A stretch of DNA of 64,000 nucleotides from UBA10649 sp963842725. Lineage in GTDB: Bacteria; Actinomycetota; Actinomycetes; S36-B12. The stretch spans positions 62,001 to 126,000 of the forward strand of contig CAWJHN010000004.1 of NCBI GenBank assembly GCA_963842725.1. The letters are read 5' to 3'. Each line of letters starts with the position of its first letter. Positions within the stretch are counted from its first letter, which is position 1. This document shows, piece after piece, positions 52,990 through 61,309 of this stretch. The translations under genes and the position numbers were made by a program. The notes below the pieces were generated by a model. That model saw only the letters and a list, made by a program, of their open reading frames with translations. It searched no databases and was not told the origin of the DNA.

Positions 52990-54797
52990 GCGGTCGTCGC
53001 GCGGTCGGCGCCTCGGTCGGGCTGCTGGTCATCCTGTTGCTGGCGGCGCCGTTCCTCGCGCCATCCTCCGCGGGAGCCCACGCGCTGCTGGTCTCCAGCA
53101 CGCCGGCCGACGGTGCCTCCTACGATCGGGCGCCCTCGGAGGTGCGTCTGGTCTTTAGCGAGGAGGTGCAGCTCGCGGCCACCTCCGTGGAGTTGTTCGA
53201 CGGTGCCGGCCGTCCCGTCGCGGTGGGGGTGCCGGTCGCGGATGAGGGTGCCGACGACGCCACCGTCGTGCGGGTCGCCCTCGGCCCGCTGCCCAGGGAT
53301 CGCTATCTCGTTCGGTGGCGGACGATCTCGAGCGACGACCTCCATCCGAACGCGTCGTCGATCGTCTTCGGAATCGGTACCGACGTCACGGCGGCCACCG
53401 TCGAGGCGCCGTCCGGCTGGACGCTGGCCGGGACCATCGCAGAATCCGTCATCCGCTGGCTCGCGCTGCTGGCCCTTGGGCTGGCGCTCGCGGCTCGCGT
53501 GCTGTCCCGGCGGCTGACCGGGTCCATCTCCCGCGACGGGCCCCTGAGCCCGGTGCTGCCACGGACCACCGCCGCGATGGCGGGGCTGGGGGCGCTGGCG
53601 GCGGCGGCCCTCGGGCTGCTGTACCTCGGCCGGGTCGTGCAGACCGCCGGACTGGCCTTCGCCGTGACGTCGTGGGGATCCACCGCTCGCTGGGTCGTGG
53701 CGATCGCGTCCGCCGCCCTTGCCTGGTGGATGCTGCGGCGGACCGGTCGACGCAGCAGGACGCCTGACGGCATCGCCCCGTCGGCCCTCCTCGTCGTGTC
53801 GCTGGCCGCGGTCACGTCGACCAGCCACGCGATGTCTGCGGGGCTTGCGGCCGCCGCGCTCGGTGCCCTTCACACGGTCGCAACGATGCTGTGGGTGTGC
53901 GGCGCGGTGATCGTCGCCATCCTCGTGGTGCCGGCCCTGCGCCGTCGCGACCGTGTGGCGGCCGTGACCGTCGCGCGCGCCTTCACGCCGATCGCGCTCG
54001 TCGCCGTGCCGGTCAGTCTCGTCACGGGACTGCTGCTGGCCGGACGCCTGCTGCCATCCGTAGGAGCCGTGCTGAACACCGACTACGGACACACGCTGCT
54101 CGTGAAGCTCGGACTGCTGGTGCTCGGGCTCGGCCTGGCCGCGTCATCGTTCGTGCTTCTGGTGCTGCGCGGAGGTCGTCGTCGCGGTGCCGCTGCCGTC
54201 GGCGCCGAGGCCGTCGTCCTGTGCACCGTGGTCCTGGCCGCGTCGGCCGTTGCCGCCACGCCGCCGCCATCTGCGGTCGTCTGGGCCCCGTCCGCGGATC
54301 AGGCGCCCACGGCGGGAGTCCTGTCCGAGATGGCGAACGACCTGGTTCTGACGGTCGATGTCGGGCCGGGCCGACCGGGGCGGAACTTCGTGACCATCGG
54401 CGTCCTGGACACCCGGCGGCCGGCGCCCGCGCCCATCTCATCGGTCGAGGTCTCCGTCGGGACGCAGGCTCCGCTGACCGCGGTCGCGCAGGGGCACTTC
54501 CAGTGGCTGGCCACGACGAGCATCGAGGGCGAGGGGCCAACCGACCTGGCGGTGACAGTTCGCCGCGCGGGTGAGCCGACCGTGGCCGTGCCCTTCCGCT
54601 GGCTCGTCGGACCGCCCGTCGGAACCCGGCGCGGTGGCGCCGAGCTTGCGCCGATCACCGGGGTGGCCGCTGCAGCGATCGCGGTCGTCGGGCTGCTCGG
54701 CTGGGTCCTGTACGGCGCCGCTCGGCGACGCGCGCGGGTGCGCCGGCCCGGGATGGTCCGGGAGCCCGAGGCCGTGCATGCCGCTGAGTCGCCCTGA
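52986..54797 (+). CDS. CopC-CopD fusion (YcnJ-like) copper uptake/resistance protein
   Basis: The 603-residue protein has a signal peptide ending at Ala31, placing His32 at the start of a CopC domain (residues 32-128) as the expected copper ligand. His120 in SSDDLHPNASS is the second ligand. CopD-type membrane helices follow from about 145 to 430, with H-T-V-A-T-M-L-W near residue 297. Then comes a YtkA-like beta domain (about 450-570) and a last transmembrane helix near 585-607. Such fusions bring copper through the membrane or hand it to exported cuproproteins. As the last gene of the run it probably supplies copper to the A/B oxidase. Confidence 0.9.
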   Translation: MSGRRAVGASVGLLVILLLAAPFLAPSSAGAHALLVSSTPADGASYDRAPSEVRLVFSEEVQLAATSVELFDGAGRPVAVGVPVADEGADDATVVRVALGPLPRDRYLVRWRTISSDDLHPNASSIVFGIGTDVTAATVEAPSGWTLAGTIAESVIRWLALLALGLALAARVLSRRLTGSISRDGPLSPVLPRTTAAMAGLGALAAAALGLLYLGRVVQTAGLAFAVTSWGSTARWVVAIASAALAWWMLRRTGRRSRTPDGIAPSALLVVSLAAVTSTSHAMSAGLAAAALGALHTVATMLWVCGAVIVAILVVPALRRRDRVAAVTVARAFTPIALVAVPVSLVTGLLLAGRLLPSVGAVLNTDYGHTLLVKLGLLVLGLGLAASSFVLLVLRGGRRRGAAAVGAEAVVLCTVVLAASAVAATPPPSAVVWAPSADQAPTAGVLSEMANDLVLTVDVGPGRPGRNFVTIGVLDTRRPAPAPISSVEVSVGTQAPLTAVAQGHFQWLATTSIEGEGPTDLAVTVRRAGEPTVAVPFRWLVGPPVGTRRGGAELAPITGVAAAAIAVVGLLGWVLYGAARRRARVRRPGMVREPEAVHAAESP

Positions 54798-54951
54798 TCG
54801 CGGGCTCACGGCCCATCTGCAGCGGAATCCGTCCCGATCGGACGTGTCGCGGTGGACGGGCCGTGACACGGCGCGGGATGATCGCGTCATGATCGTGGCG
54901 ACGGCGCCCCAGCCGCCCCACGCAACGTGACCCCTGATAGAAGGCGAGCCC

Positions 54952-55344
54952 ATGTTCAACGACAACGGCAACTTCCTGCTGGCGCTGTTCGAGTTCTTCC
55001 TGTTCTTCGCCTGGTTCATGTGCCTGTTCTGGGTCTTCGGCGACATCTTCCGCAGCAAGGACCTCGGCGGCGGCGGGAAGACGTTCTGGGTCTTCTTCGT
55101 CATCATCCTGCCGTGGCTGGGCATCCTCGTGTACCTCATCGCCCGCGGCAAGGGCATGCAGGAGCGTCAGATGGAGCAGGTCAAGGAGATGCAGGCAGCC
55201 CAGACCGAGTACATCAAGTCGGTAGCCGGTGCCCAGGGCGGCTCGGCGGCCGACCAGATCACATCGGCCAAGGGGCTACTCGACTCCGGGGCAATCACCC
55301 AGGCCGAGTTCGACCAGCTGAAGGCCAAGGCGCTCGCCTCCTGA
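54952..55344 (+). CDS. PLDc_N / SHOCT-domain membrane protein
   Basis: The 130-residue protein has two transmembrane segments (about 9-30 and 44-63) forming a PLDc_N-like module, with FWVFGDIFRSKDLGGGGKTF between them. A charged coiled stretch (MQERQMEQVKEMQ) and a C-terminal SHOCT motif (LLDSGAITQAEFDQLKAKAL) follow. This is a common actinobacterial stress or envelope protein of unknown function. GAAGGCGAG precedes the ATG. It is separated from the copper operon by 154 bp in which no gene is seen. Confidence 0.82.
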   Translation: MFNDNGNFLLALFEFFLFFAWFMCLFWVFGDIFRSKDLGGGGKTFWVFFVIILPWLGILVYLIARGKGMQERQMEQVKEMQAAQTEYIKSVAGAQGGSAADQITSAKGLLDSGAITQAEFDQLKAKALAS

Positions 55345-55384
55345 CGCGGGGGACCCAAGAGCAACGCTGGACGGAGCAGCCCCG

Positions 55385-56014
55385 GTGGACGGAGCTGCGC
55401 CGGTGGCGGAGACTGTCCCGGTGGACGACGCGACGGAACAGACGAATCCTCCTGCCGGCATCGTTGCCGAACTGACGGCCATCGACGAGGCGCTGTACGC
55501 GGCGGTTGCCGGTACCGACACGCCGGGACTCGACGCCTTCTTCCGCCGACTGTCCCGCACGGCCGACAAGTCGACGCTGTGGCTCGGCGCCGCGGTCGTC
55601 CTGGCTGTCGTCGGCGGCCGGACCGGGCGGCGGGCGGCGGTCAACGGGGTCGCCTCGATCGCGTTGGCCTCGGCCACGGCCAATCTGGTCGGCAAGCAGG
55701 TGACCAATCGGCGGCGTCCGGATCGTGCTGGCGCGGGGGTACCCGACGAGCGGCGGGTGCCGATGCCCGAGTCGACGTCGTTCCCGTCCGGGCACTCGGC
55801 CTCCGCCTTCGCGTTCGCCGAGGGGGTCAGCGCGGCCGCACCGGCGATCGGCGTCCCTGTGCGGCTGGCCGCGGTCGCGGTGTCGTACTCGCGCGTCCAC
55901 ACCGGCGTCCACTACCCCGGCGATGTGGTCGCCGGCGCCCTGATCGGCGTGACGGCGGGCGAGGTCGCGAGCCTGCTCATGTCGGTGGCGCGCCGTCGCT
56001 GGTCCATCCCCTAG
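55385..56014 (+). CDS. PAP2-family phosphatase (undecaprenyl or lipid phosphatase-like)
   Basis: The 209-residue protein carries the three PAP2 motifs in order: KQVTNRRRPDR (residues ~104-114), SFPSGHSAS with the catalytic His (~132-140), and SYSRVHTGVHYPGDV (~161-175). Four to five transmembrane helices surround them. The likely role is dephosphorylation of a lipid pyrophosphate at the membrane surface. The start is a GTG in a stretch with three repeats of a CGGTGGACG-like motif, so it could lie slightly further on. The gene is 40 bp behind the SHOCT protein. Confidence 0.88.
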   Translation: MDGAAPVAETVPVDDATEQTNPPAGIVAELTAIDEALYAAVAGTDTPGLDAFFRRLSRTADKSTLWLGAAVVLAVVGGRTGRRAAVNGVASIALASATANLVGKQVTNRRRPDRAGAGVPDERRVPMPESTSFPSGHSASAFAFAEGVSAAAPAIGVPVRLAAVAVSYSRVHTGVHYPGDVVAGALIGVTAGEVASLLMSVARRRWSIP

Positions 56015-56045
56015 GCCGAACACTGCACCGATGGTGTGATTGTTG

Positions 56046-56088
56046 TTGCAGTGTCAGGGGTTTGACTTATGCTCGAACACATGTTCGA
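56046..56088 (+). promoter_or_regulatory. SOS (LexA) box over the promoter of the DUF222/HNH gene
   Basis: TCGAACACATGTTCGA (56073-56088) matches the actinobacterial LexA consensus TCGAAC-N4-GTTCGA at every defined base. It overlaps the -10 TATGCT (56068-56073) of a promoter with TTGCAG (56046-56051) as -35 and a 16-bp spacer, and it covers the probable transcription start. Repression by LexA and induction by DNA damage are strongly suggested. Transcription would start near 56080, at or beside the ATG at 56081. Confidence 0.85.
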
Positions 56089-57601
56089 ATGCTGCAACTC
56101 ACCCCGCTTTGATGGTGACGTGGGTGCAGCGGGTGTCGTTCCTCCGCTTGAGGATCGGGATGCGCCCGTCGAGGGTGGTCCGCCGGATGAGGCCGACAGC
56201 GAGACCGCGCTGTCTCCGGCCCAGGCGGTGGAGGCACTCGTGGAACTGCAGCGGGTGAAGTCGCGGCTGGCGGCAGTGGAGGCGCAGCTGCTGGTCGCGG
56301 CTGCGTCCGGGCACGAGGTGGTGGAGTCCTGGCTGGCACTGGATCGGGGGTCATCGCGTGACCGGGAGCGGGTGGTCCGAATCGCCGACGCGTGCCGGGA
56401 GGAGATCGGGGCGGCGCTGCGGGTCCCGTTCGGGCAGGCGCAGGCGATGATCGACTGCGCGCGACTGCTTTTCGGTCCGCTGGCTGCCACGCGGGATGCA
56501 TTGGCTGCGGGCACGATCAGCGAGCGGCACGCGCGGGTGATCGCCGAGGCCACCGGGCGCCTGGATCCGGAGGCGCCGGAGTACGAAGGGTGGTGTGCCC
56601 GGCTGCAGGCCCGGGTGCTGCCGGTCGCCGCCCGGTCGACACCGTCGCGAACGGGGCAGTGCGCTATGCGGGCGGTCGCCGCGATCGACCCGGGCGGTCA
56701 GGAGAGTCGGCGCCGGCGCGCCGCGTGCACGCGGGCGGTGTGGGTGGCGCCGTTGGGCGACGGTCTGAGCCTGCTGATGGCCCGGATGGACACCGCGCGG
56801 GCCTTCGCGACCTTCGCCGCGGTCGACGTGGTCGCCCGCGATGACGGGTTCGCCGGGACGCAGCCCCCCGGCGCCCTACTGGGCGAGCGGCGGGCGGCCG
56901 CGCTGGCGGCGCTGGTCCTGCGCGACCCGACGCCCACCCACGGCAACGCCGCCGGCACCCACGGCAACGCCGGGATCCGGGCGCCACGGATCCGGGTGCA
57001 TGTCGACGTGACGATCCCCCTTGATGCGCTGGTCGGCCTGACCGCGGCCCCCGGCGAGATCGCCACGGCAGCAGGCGTGGGCGGCCGCGAGACGATAAGC
57101 GCCGCAGCGGTCCGCGACCTGCTCGCCGACCCCTGCGTCGAGGCCACCATCCGCCGCCTTGCCACCGACCCGCTCACCGGCCACCTGCTCGACCGGGGAC
57201 GGGCGACCTACGCCGTGTCCGACCAGATGCGCGCGTACCTGATCGCCCGCGACCGGGTCTGCCGGTTCCCGCATTGCACCCGCATCGCCAACCTCTGCCA
57301 GATCGACCACGCCCAGGCCTGGGACGACGGTGGCCTCACCACGCGTGCCAATCTCGGACCCCTGTGCACCCGACACCACCAGCTCAAGACCTTCGCCCGA
57401 TGGCGGATAGCCGAGTCCCGACCCGACGGCACGGTCACCTGGCGCTCGCCCGGCGGCCGCATCTATCGGGTCGAACCGCACCACGACCCCGAACCTCGCC
57501 ACGACCCTGAACCTCGCCACGACCCCGAACCTCGCCACGACCCCGAACCTCGTCACGGCCCCGGACCTCGCGATGGCCCCGAACCGCCACCGCCCTTCTG
57601 A
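56081..57601 (+). CDS. DUF222 / HNH endonuclease-domain protein (13E12 repeat family)
   Basis: The ~506-residue protein has an N-terminal helical DUF222 domain (about 30-300, with DALAAGTISERHARVIAEAT) and a C-terminal HNH nuclease motif at about 385-440: RDRVCRFPHCTRIANLCQID, then HAQAWDDGGLTTRANLGPLC and TRHHQLKTF, with two Cys pairs and the catalytic His. The ATG at 56081 is preferred over 56069 because the promoter places the transcript start there. The protein ends in six tandem copies of an HDPEPR-type hexapeptide. Family members in mycobacteria are DNA-damage induced, and the LexA box agrees. It is a nuclease of unknown target, possibly from a mobile element. Confidence 0.9.
   Translation: MFECCNSPRFDGDVGAAGVVPPLEDRDAPVEGGPPDEADSETALSPAQAVEALVELQRVKSRLAAVEAQLLVAAASGHEVVESWLALDRGSSRDRERVVRIADACREEIGAALRVPFGQAQAMIDCARLLFGPLAATRDALAAGTISERHARVIAEATGRLDPEAPEYEGWCARLQARVLPVAARSTPSRTGQCAMRAVAAIDPGGQESRRRRAACTRAVWVAPLGDGLSLLMARMDTARAFATFAAVDVVARDDGFAGTQPPGALLGERRAAALAALVLRDPTPTHGNAAGTHGNAGIRAPRIRVHVDVTIPLDALVGLTAAPGEIATAAGVGGRETISAAAVRDLLADPCVEATIRRLATDPLTGHLLDRGRATYAVSDQMRAYLIARDRVCRFPHCTRIANLCQIDHAQAWDDGGLTTRANLGPLCTRHHQLKTFARWRIAESRPDGTVTWRSPGGRIYRVEPHHDPEPRHDPEPRHDPEPRHDPEPRHGPGPRDGPEPPPPF
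57482..57589 (+). repeat. six 18-bp tandem repeats encoding HDPEPR
   Basis: Units at 57482, 57500, 57518 and 57536 encode HDPEPR; the last two (57554 and 57572) have drifted to HGPGPR and DGPEPP. The array is in frame and forms the very end of the DUF222/HNH protein. Such arrays vary in copy number by slippage. Confidence 0.9.
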
Positions 57602-57654
57602 ACGGGATCGGGCAACTCGCGGTCGAGATCGGTGGCCCGGCCTACGCTTCGGTC

Positions 57655-58032
57655 ATGACGATGGGGTTTCGCGCAGCCGTGGAAGCACGTGATATGTCGG
57701 CCCTCTCGCGCGTGCTGTCGCCGGACATCGTGTTCCGCAGCCCGGTGGCGTTCCAGCCCTTCCGAGGCCGTCCCGCCGTGACGGAGGTGCTGCGGAACGT
57801 CATGGAGGTGTTCGAGGACTTCACCTATGTCGATGAGCTGCGCGGAGAGGGCACGCATGCGCTCGTGTTCCGGGCCGGCGTCAACGGTCGACAGGTGGAG
57901 GGGCTCGATCACCTGCGGTACGACGATGCGGGACTGGTCACCGAGCTGACCGTGATGGTTCGCCCGTTGTCCGGGCTCATCGCGCTCGCTGAGGCGATGG
58001 GGCCGCGCGTCGCCCACATTGCGAAGGAGTAG
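57655..58032 (+). CDS. SnoaL-like / NTF2-fold protein
   Basis: The 125-residue product has the alpha+beta cone layout of the SnoaL/NTF2 superfamily. Its N-terminal helix is AAVEARDMSALSRVLSPDIV, and it continues with FRSPVAFQPFRGRPAVTEVL, a V-E-G-L-D-H-L-R-Y strand and a final helix. Many members are small isomerases or ligand-binding proteins; the substrate here is unknown. It is a stand-alone gene, convergent with the dehydrogenase operon. Confidence 0.78.
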   Translation: MTMGFRAAVEARDMSALSRVLSPDIVFRSPVAFQPFRGRPAVTEVLRNVMEVFEDFTYVDELRGEGTHALVFRAGVNGRQVEGLDHLRYDDAGLVTELTVMVRPLSGLIALAEAMGPRVAHIAKE

Positions 58033-58071
58033 CGCGGCTTTCAGCCGACGTCCGCAGGGAGTCGCCACAGG

Positions 58072-59016
58072 TCACTCCCAGGCGCGAACGAGATCCAGGA
58101 CCGATGCGACCCGCAGCGAATCCTCGAGCGGCACGCACCAGGCATCGCCGCCGAGGACCCGATCGCTGACCGCCTCGATCATCAACCGGTAGGCGTCGAC
58201 GGCTGGGAACGACTCGACATGGTCGCCGACCAGCAAGGTGCTCGGCTCTCGCCACGTGGTGAAGGCGGCGCCCGCACCGGTCTGGGCCCTGCCTTCGGAT
58301 CCGGTGACGACGAGATACTGATGCTCGGGCATGACGAATGAGGCGACCGCCGTCGCGCGGGCCGCCGACCCGATGGACGCGACGATCCGCGTCGTTGCGT
58401 CGATGCCCGTCGGACTGATGGTCGTCTCGACCGTGCGGATGCCGATGTCCGCGGCACCGCCCGTCGCCGCGAGCCAGGTGTGAACCTGATAGCCCCCGAC
58501 GTCGAGCAGTGCTCCGCCTCCGCACTCGCGCGCCGACCGGTAGTTGCCGACGATGTCCGCGGGGAACGTGAAGGCGCTGTCGATGGAGACGAGATCGCCG
58601 AGCAGGCCACCCGAGGCGAGGGCGGCCAGGCGCTGGAATCGCGGATGCCATCGACACCACACCGCCTCGACGAGCAGTCGATCCGCGTCACGCGCAGCCC
58701 TCGCCATGCGCTCCGCCTGCGGGCCGTCGATCGCGATCGGCTTCTCGCACAGGACGTGCTTCCCAGCGGCCAAGGCGCGGGTCACCCACTCCTCATGCTG
58801 GTGATTGGCCAGGCACACGTACACGACGTCGACCGCCGGGTCTGCGATCACCGCCTCGTACGCCGCATGCACAACCCGGGGCTCAAGGGCGGCGGAACGC
58901 AGCGGATCCCGGCTCGCGACCGCCTCGAGTCGGGAGTTGCGGGCCAGATGGAGCGCTGGGGCCATTGCCCGTTGCGCGATCCAGCCCGCGCCGACGAAAC
59001 CCCAGCCGACCGTCAT
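58072..59016 (-). CDS. Gfo/Idh/MocA-family NAD(P)-dependent dehydrogenase
   Basis: The 314-residue protein has the Rossmann start GFVGAGWIAQRAMAPAL (residues ~6-22), the EKPI motif in HVLCEKPIAIDGPQ near residue 95, and a C-terminal alpha/beta domain with GGGALLDVGGYQVHTWLA, where the GGY-x2-H segment holds the usual active-site residues. It is a sugar or inositol dehydrogenase of unknown substrate. It is last in a minus-strand operon and its start overlaps the stop of the other Gfo gene (ATGA, 59013-59016). Confidence 0.92.
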   Translation of the reverse strand: MTVGWGFVGAGWIAQRAMAPALHLARNSRLEAVASRDPLRSAALEPRVVHAAYEAVIADPAVDVVYVCLANHQHEEWVTRALAAGKHVLCEKPIAIDGPQAERMARAARDADRLLVEAVWCRWHPRFQRLAALASGGLLGDLVSIDSAFTFPADIVGNYRSARECGGGALLDVGGYQVHTWLAATGGAADIGIRTVETTISPTGIDATTRIVASIGSAARATAVASFVMPEHQYLVVTGSEGRAQTGAGAAFTTWREPSTLLVGDHVESFPAVDAYRLMIEAVSDRVLGGDAWCVPLEDSLRVASVLDLVRAWE

Positions 59017-60041
59017 GCCCGCAGGAGGGTGGGCGTCACGGGCCGGCCATTCGCGAGGGCGGACGCCTCTGCCGCCTGCATGATCGCCACGACGTCGCGC
59101 GACTGCTCGGCGGTGACCGGCATGGGCGTGCCGTCAATGAGGCGGGCGGCGACGGAACGGTGGAATGAGTGCGGCTCCACCGCGACGAGCGGCACGATCT
59201 CGGACGTTCCGTCCTCACGATGCAGGGTGAGCACGGCGGGCAGGTCGGCGACCGACGGTTCGGCGGCGGGGTCCCAGTCCCCGACGATGGCGCCATGGGT
59301 TCCGAGCACGTAGTACTTGGGCTTCCTCGCCGCCGCAAGGTCGGAGTTGACGAACGTGGCCTGCGTGCCGTCCACGAAGGTCACCGTCACCTGGGCGTGG
59401 TCGGCGTTGGTCGCGTGCAGCCAGCGGCGCTTGTGGTTCTGGCCGCTGACGTGGGCCACGGGGCCGGGGAGCGCGGTGAGGATCTGGTCGAGGTAGTGGC
59501 TGCCCCAGTCGAAGATCGCCCCGCCGGAGACGGCCGCATCCGAGTGCCAGTAGTGGCACGGCTCACCGAATCCGCCCACGAACGAGTCGTACTGGAACAC
59601 CTCGCCGATCGCCCCCTGCTGGATCAGGCCGGCCAAGGTGACGAAGTCGGCGTCGTACCGACGGTTCTGGTAGACGACGAGCAGCAGGTCGGACGTGGCG
59701 GCCAGGTGCATGAGATCGTCGCACTCGTCGGTGGTCAGCGCCATCGGCTTCTCGAGGACCACGTGGATCCCGCGCTGCAGCGCCTGCCGAGCCCATGCGT
59801 AGTGGCTGTTCGGTGGCGTGGAGACGATCACGAGGTCGATGAGTCCGGAGTCGAGCATGGAGTTCGCGTCGTCGAACGCCGCTGCGTCCGGTGCCAGGTC
59901 CAGGGCCGCCGCGACGCGATCGGGACTCGTGTCGCACACGGCCGTGAGCGCCAGGCCGGGGACGGCTTGGACCGCAAGGTTGTGCTCATGGCCGATGGCC
60001 CCGTAGGCCAGCAGCCCGACTCGAATGTCGTCGCGTGTCAC
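59013..60041 (-). CDS. Gfo/Idh/MocA-family NAD(P)-dependent dehydrogenase (second copy)
   Basis: The 342-residue protein starts VTRDDIRVGLLAYGAIGHEH at GTG 60041. The Rossmann motif here is G-x-I-G. Further landmarks are HVVLEKPMAL near residue 97, FGEPCHYWHS, and GGAIFDWGSHYLDQIL near residue 185 with the active-site Asp and His. It differs clearly from its downstream neighbour, so the two are probably consecutive or alternative steps on a sugar or cyclitol. Both ends overlap neighbours by 4 nt (GTGA at 60038-60041 and ATGA at 59013-59016), showing tight coupling. Confidence 0.92.
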   Translation of the reverse strand: MTRDDIRVGLLAYGAIGHEHNLAVQAVPGLALTAVCDTSPDRVAAALDLAPDAAAFDDANSMLDSGLIDLVIVSTPPNSHYAWARQALQRGIHVVLEKPMALTTDECDDLMHLAATSDLLLVVYQNRRYDADFVTLAGLIQQGAIGEVFQYDSFVGGFGEPCHYWHSDAAVSGGAIFDWGSHYLDQILTALPGPVAHVSGQNHKRRWLHATNADHAQVTVTFVDGTQATFVNSDLAAARKPKYYVLGTHGAIVGDWDPAAEPSVADLPAVLTLHREDGTSEIVPLVAVEPHSFHRSVAARLIDGTPMPVTAEQSRDVVAIMQAAEASALANGRPVTPTLLRA

Positions 60042-61306
60042 TCGTGATCTCCCGTTTCCGCGATGCTCCACGTCATGCCGTCCGGCGTGTCGCGCACATC
60101 GATCCCAGCCGCGCCCAGTCCGTCGCGGATCAGGTCGCTCGTCGCGAAGTCGCGGGCCTCCCGGGCCCGGAGTCGGGCAGCAAGGGCGACCTCGACGATG
60201 GGTCCGACGATCGCCCTCGGATCGCGCAGCCCCAGCACCGCGGACTGGGCCAGGTCGACGAGCATCGAGCGCAGCGTCTGCCGCGCCATATCGACGTCGT
60301 CGCTCTGCAGCGTGTCGGCGGACCACGCGTGGATCGCGTCCTCGAGATCTAGGCAGGCCGCCAGCGCACCGTTGGCGTCGGCCTCGGCCAGGCAGTCGTC
60401 GAATCGGGTGCGATGGCTGGCGGCCACGGCGCGTAGAGACGTGCCATCCGTCGTCGGCTCCTCGTCCGTGGGCGGGGCCGGCCGCACATGGGTGGTCGCG
60501 ACGTGGCCCCGTGCCTCGCCGCGCAGCATGGCGGCCAGCTCGGCCAGGCCGACCGAATCGCCGGCGGGCACGAACTCCCAGGCTCCGCCGCTGCGCAGGG
60601 TCATGCCGCCAGCGCCGTGCACGGTCGCGGTCGCCAGCGCCGTGTCGACGACGACGGCGGTGTGCTCGTCGACGCCGAGGACGCCGACCCCGGCCGGCAG
60701 CCCCGCCTCCATCGCCTCCAGGCGCTGGGCGCCGAGGTAGCAGAAGCGGGTGTCGTGCCGGCCCCCCTCCCGGTTGTCGAAGTGCGGGATCACGGCTGCC
60801 GAGATACCGGTCACCTGGCCCAGCAGGTCAAGGCCCGGCAGCCACCGGGGGTCCTCGCCGACCTTGTAGATCTCGTACACGGGCACGGCGAGACTGCCGA
60901 CCGTCACCGCTGCGGCGCTGCCGAGCACGACCGTGCCGCCGCGGCCGACGATGTCGACGAGAGCGCGAGGCACCGGCGTGTCCGCCCACTGGCGCAGCGC
61001 GTAGGTGGGACTGCCGGGTCCGGCGAACGCATAGGACGCCCGCTGCAGCAGGGCCAGGGTGCGCTCCCGATCGGCGACCGGGTCGTCGCGCCGACGCCAG
61101 CGGGCCACCTCGAGGGGCACGCCGACGGAGTCCGCGAAGTACTCCAGGACCTTGCCCGTCAGGTCGTCGGCATTCGCCTGGAAGCCGAAGGGGGTGTCGA
61201 GCATGGCCTTCGAACCCATCCCCGACTCCTCGAGGAGGGCGCGGTGGACCTTGACCATGGTGGGCGCGGTCTCGCCGGACCCCACGATGACGATGCGTCC
61301 GCCCAT
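60038..61306 (-). CDS. fusion of a peptidase S51-like domain with a cysteinyl-tRNA-synthetase-like C-terminal domain
   Basis: Residues ~1-260 resemble the peptidase S51 / cyanophycinase-type glutamine-amidotransferase-like fold (IVIVGSGETAPTMVKVHRAL start, FAGPGSPTYALRQW near 94). Ser130 in VVLGSAAAV lies at the nucleophile elbow, followed by AGVGVLGVDEHTAVVVD near 205. A Pro/Thr/Glu-rich linker at about 270-290 leads to a helical domain (about 300-415) ending LRAREARDFATSDLIRDGLG, then DVRDTPDGMTW, closely like the CysS C-terminal tail. The synthetase core is absent, so it cannot charge tRNA. The role is unknown. It lies 3 bp after the ABC1 gene. Confidence 0.8.
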   Translation of the reverse strand: MGGRIVIVGSGETAPTMVKVHRALLEESGMGSKAMLDTPFGFQANADDLTGKVLEYFADSVGVPLEVARWRRRDDPVADRERTLALLQRASYAFAGPGSPTYALRQWADTPVPRALVDIVGRGGTVVLGSAAAVTVGSLAVPVYEIYKVGEDPRWLPGLDLLGQVTGISAAVIPHFDNREGGRHDTRFCYLGAQRLEAMEAGLPAGVGVLGVDEHTAVVVDTALATATVHGAGGMTLRSGGAWEFVPAGDSVGLAELAAMLRGEARGHVATTHVRPAPPTDEEPTTDGTSLRAVAASHRTRFDDCLAEADANGALAACLDLEDAIHAWSADTLQSDDVDMARQTLRSMLVDLAQSAVLGLRDPRAIVGPIVEVALAARLRAREARDFATSDLIRDGLGAAGIDVRDTPDGMTWSIAETGDHE

Positions 61307-61309
61307 GCG

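Noticed and set aside
60038..61306. Annotation as cysteinyl-tRNA synthetase
   Set aside because: The HIGH and KMSKS catalytic core is missing; only the C-terminal tail resembles CysS.
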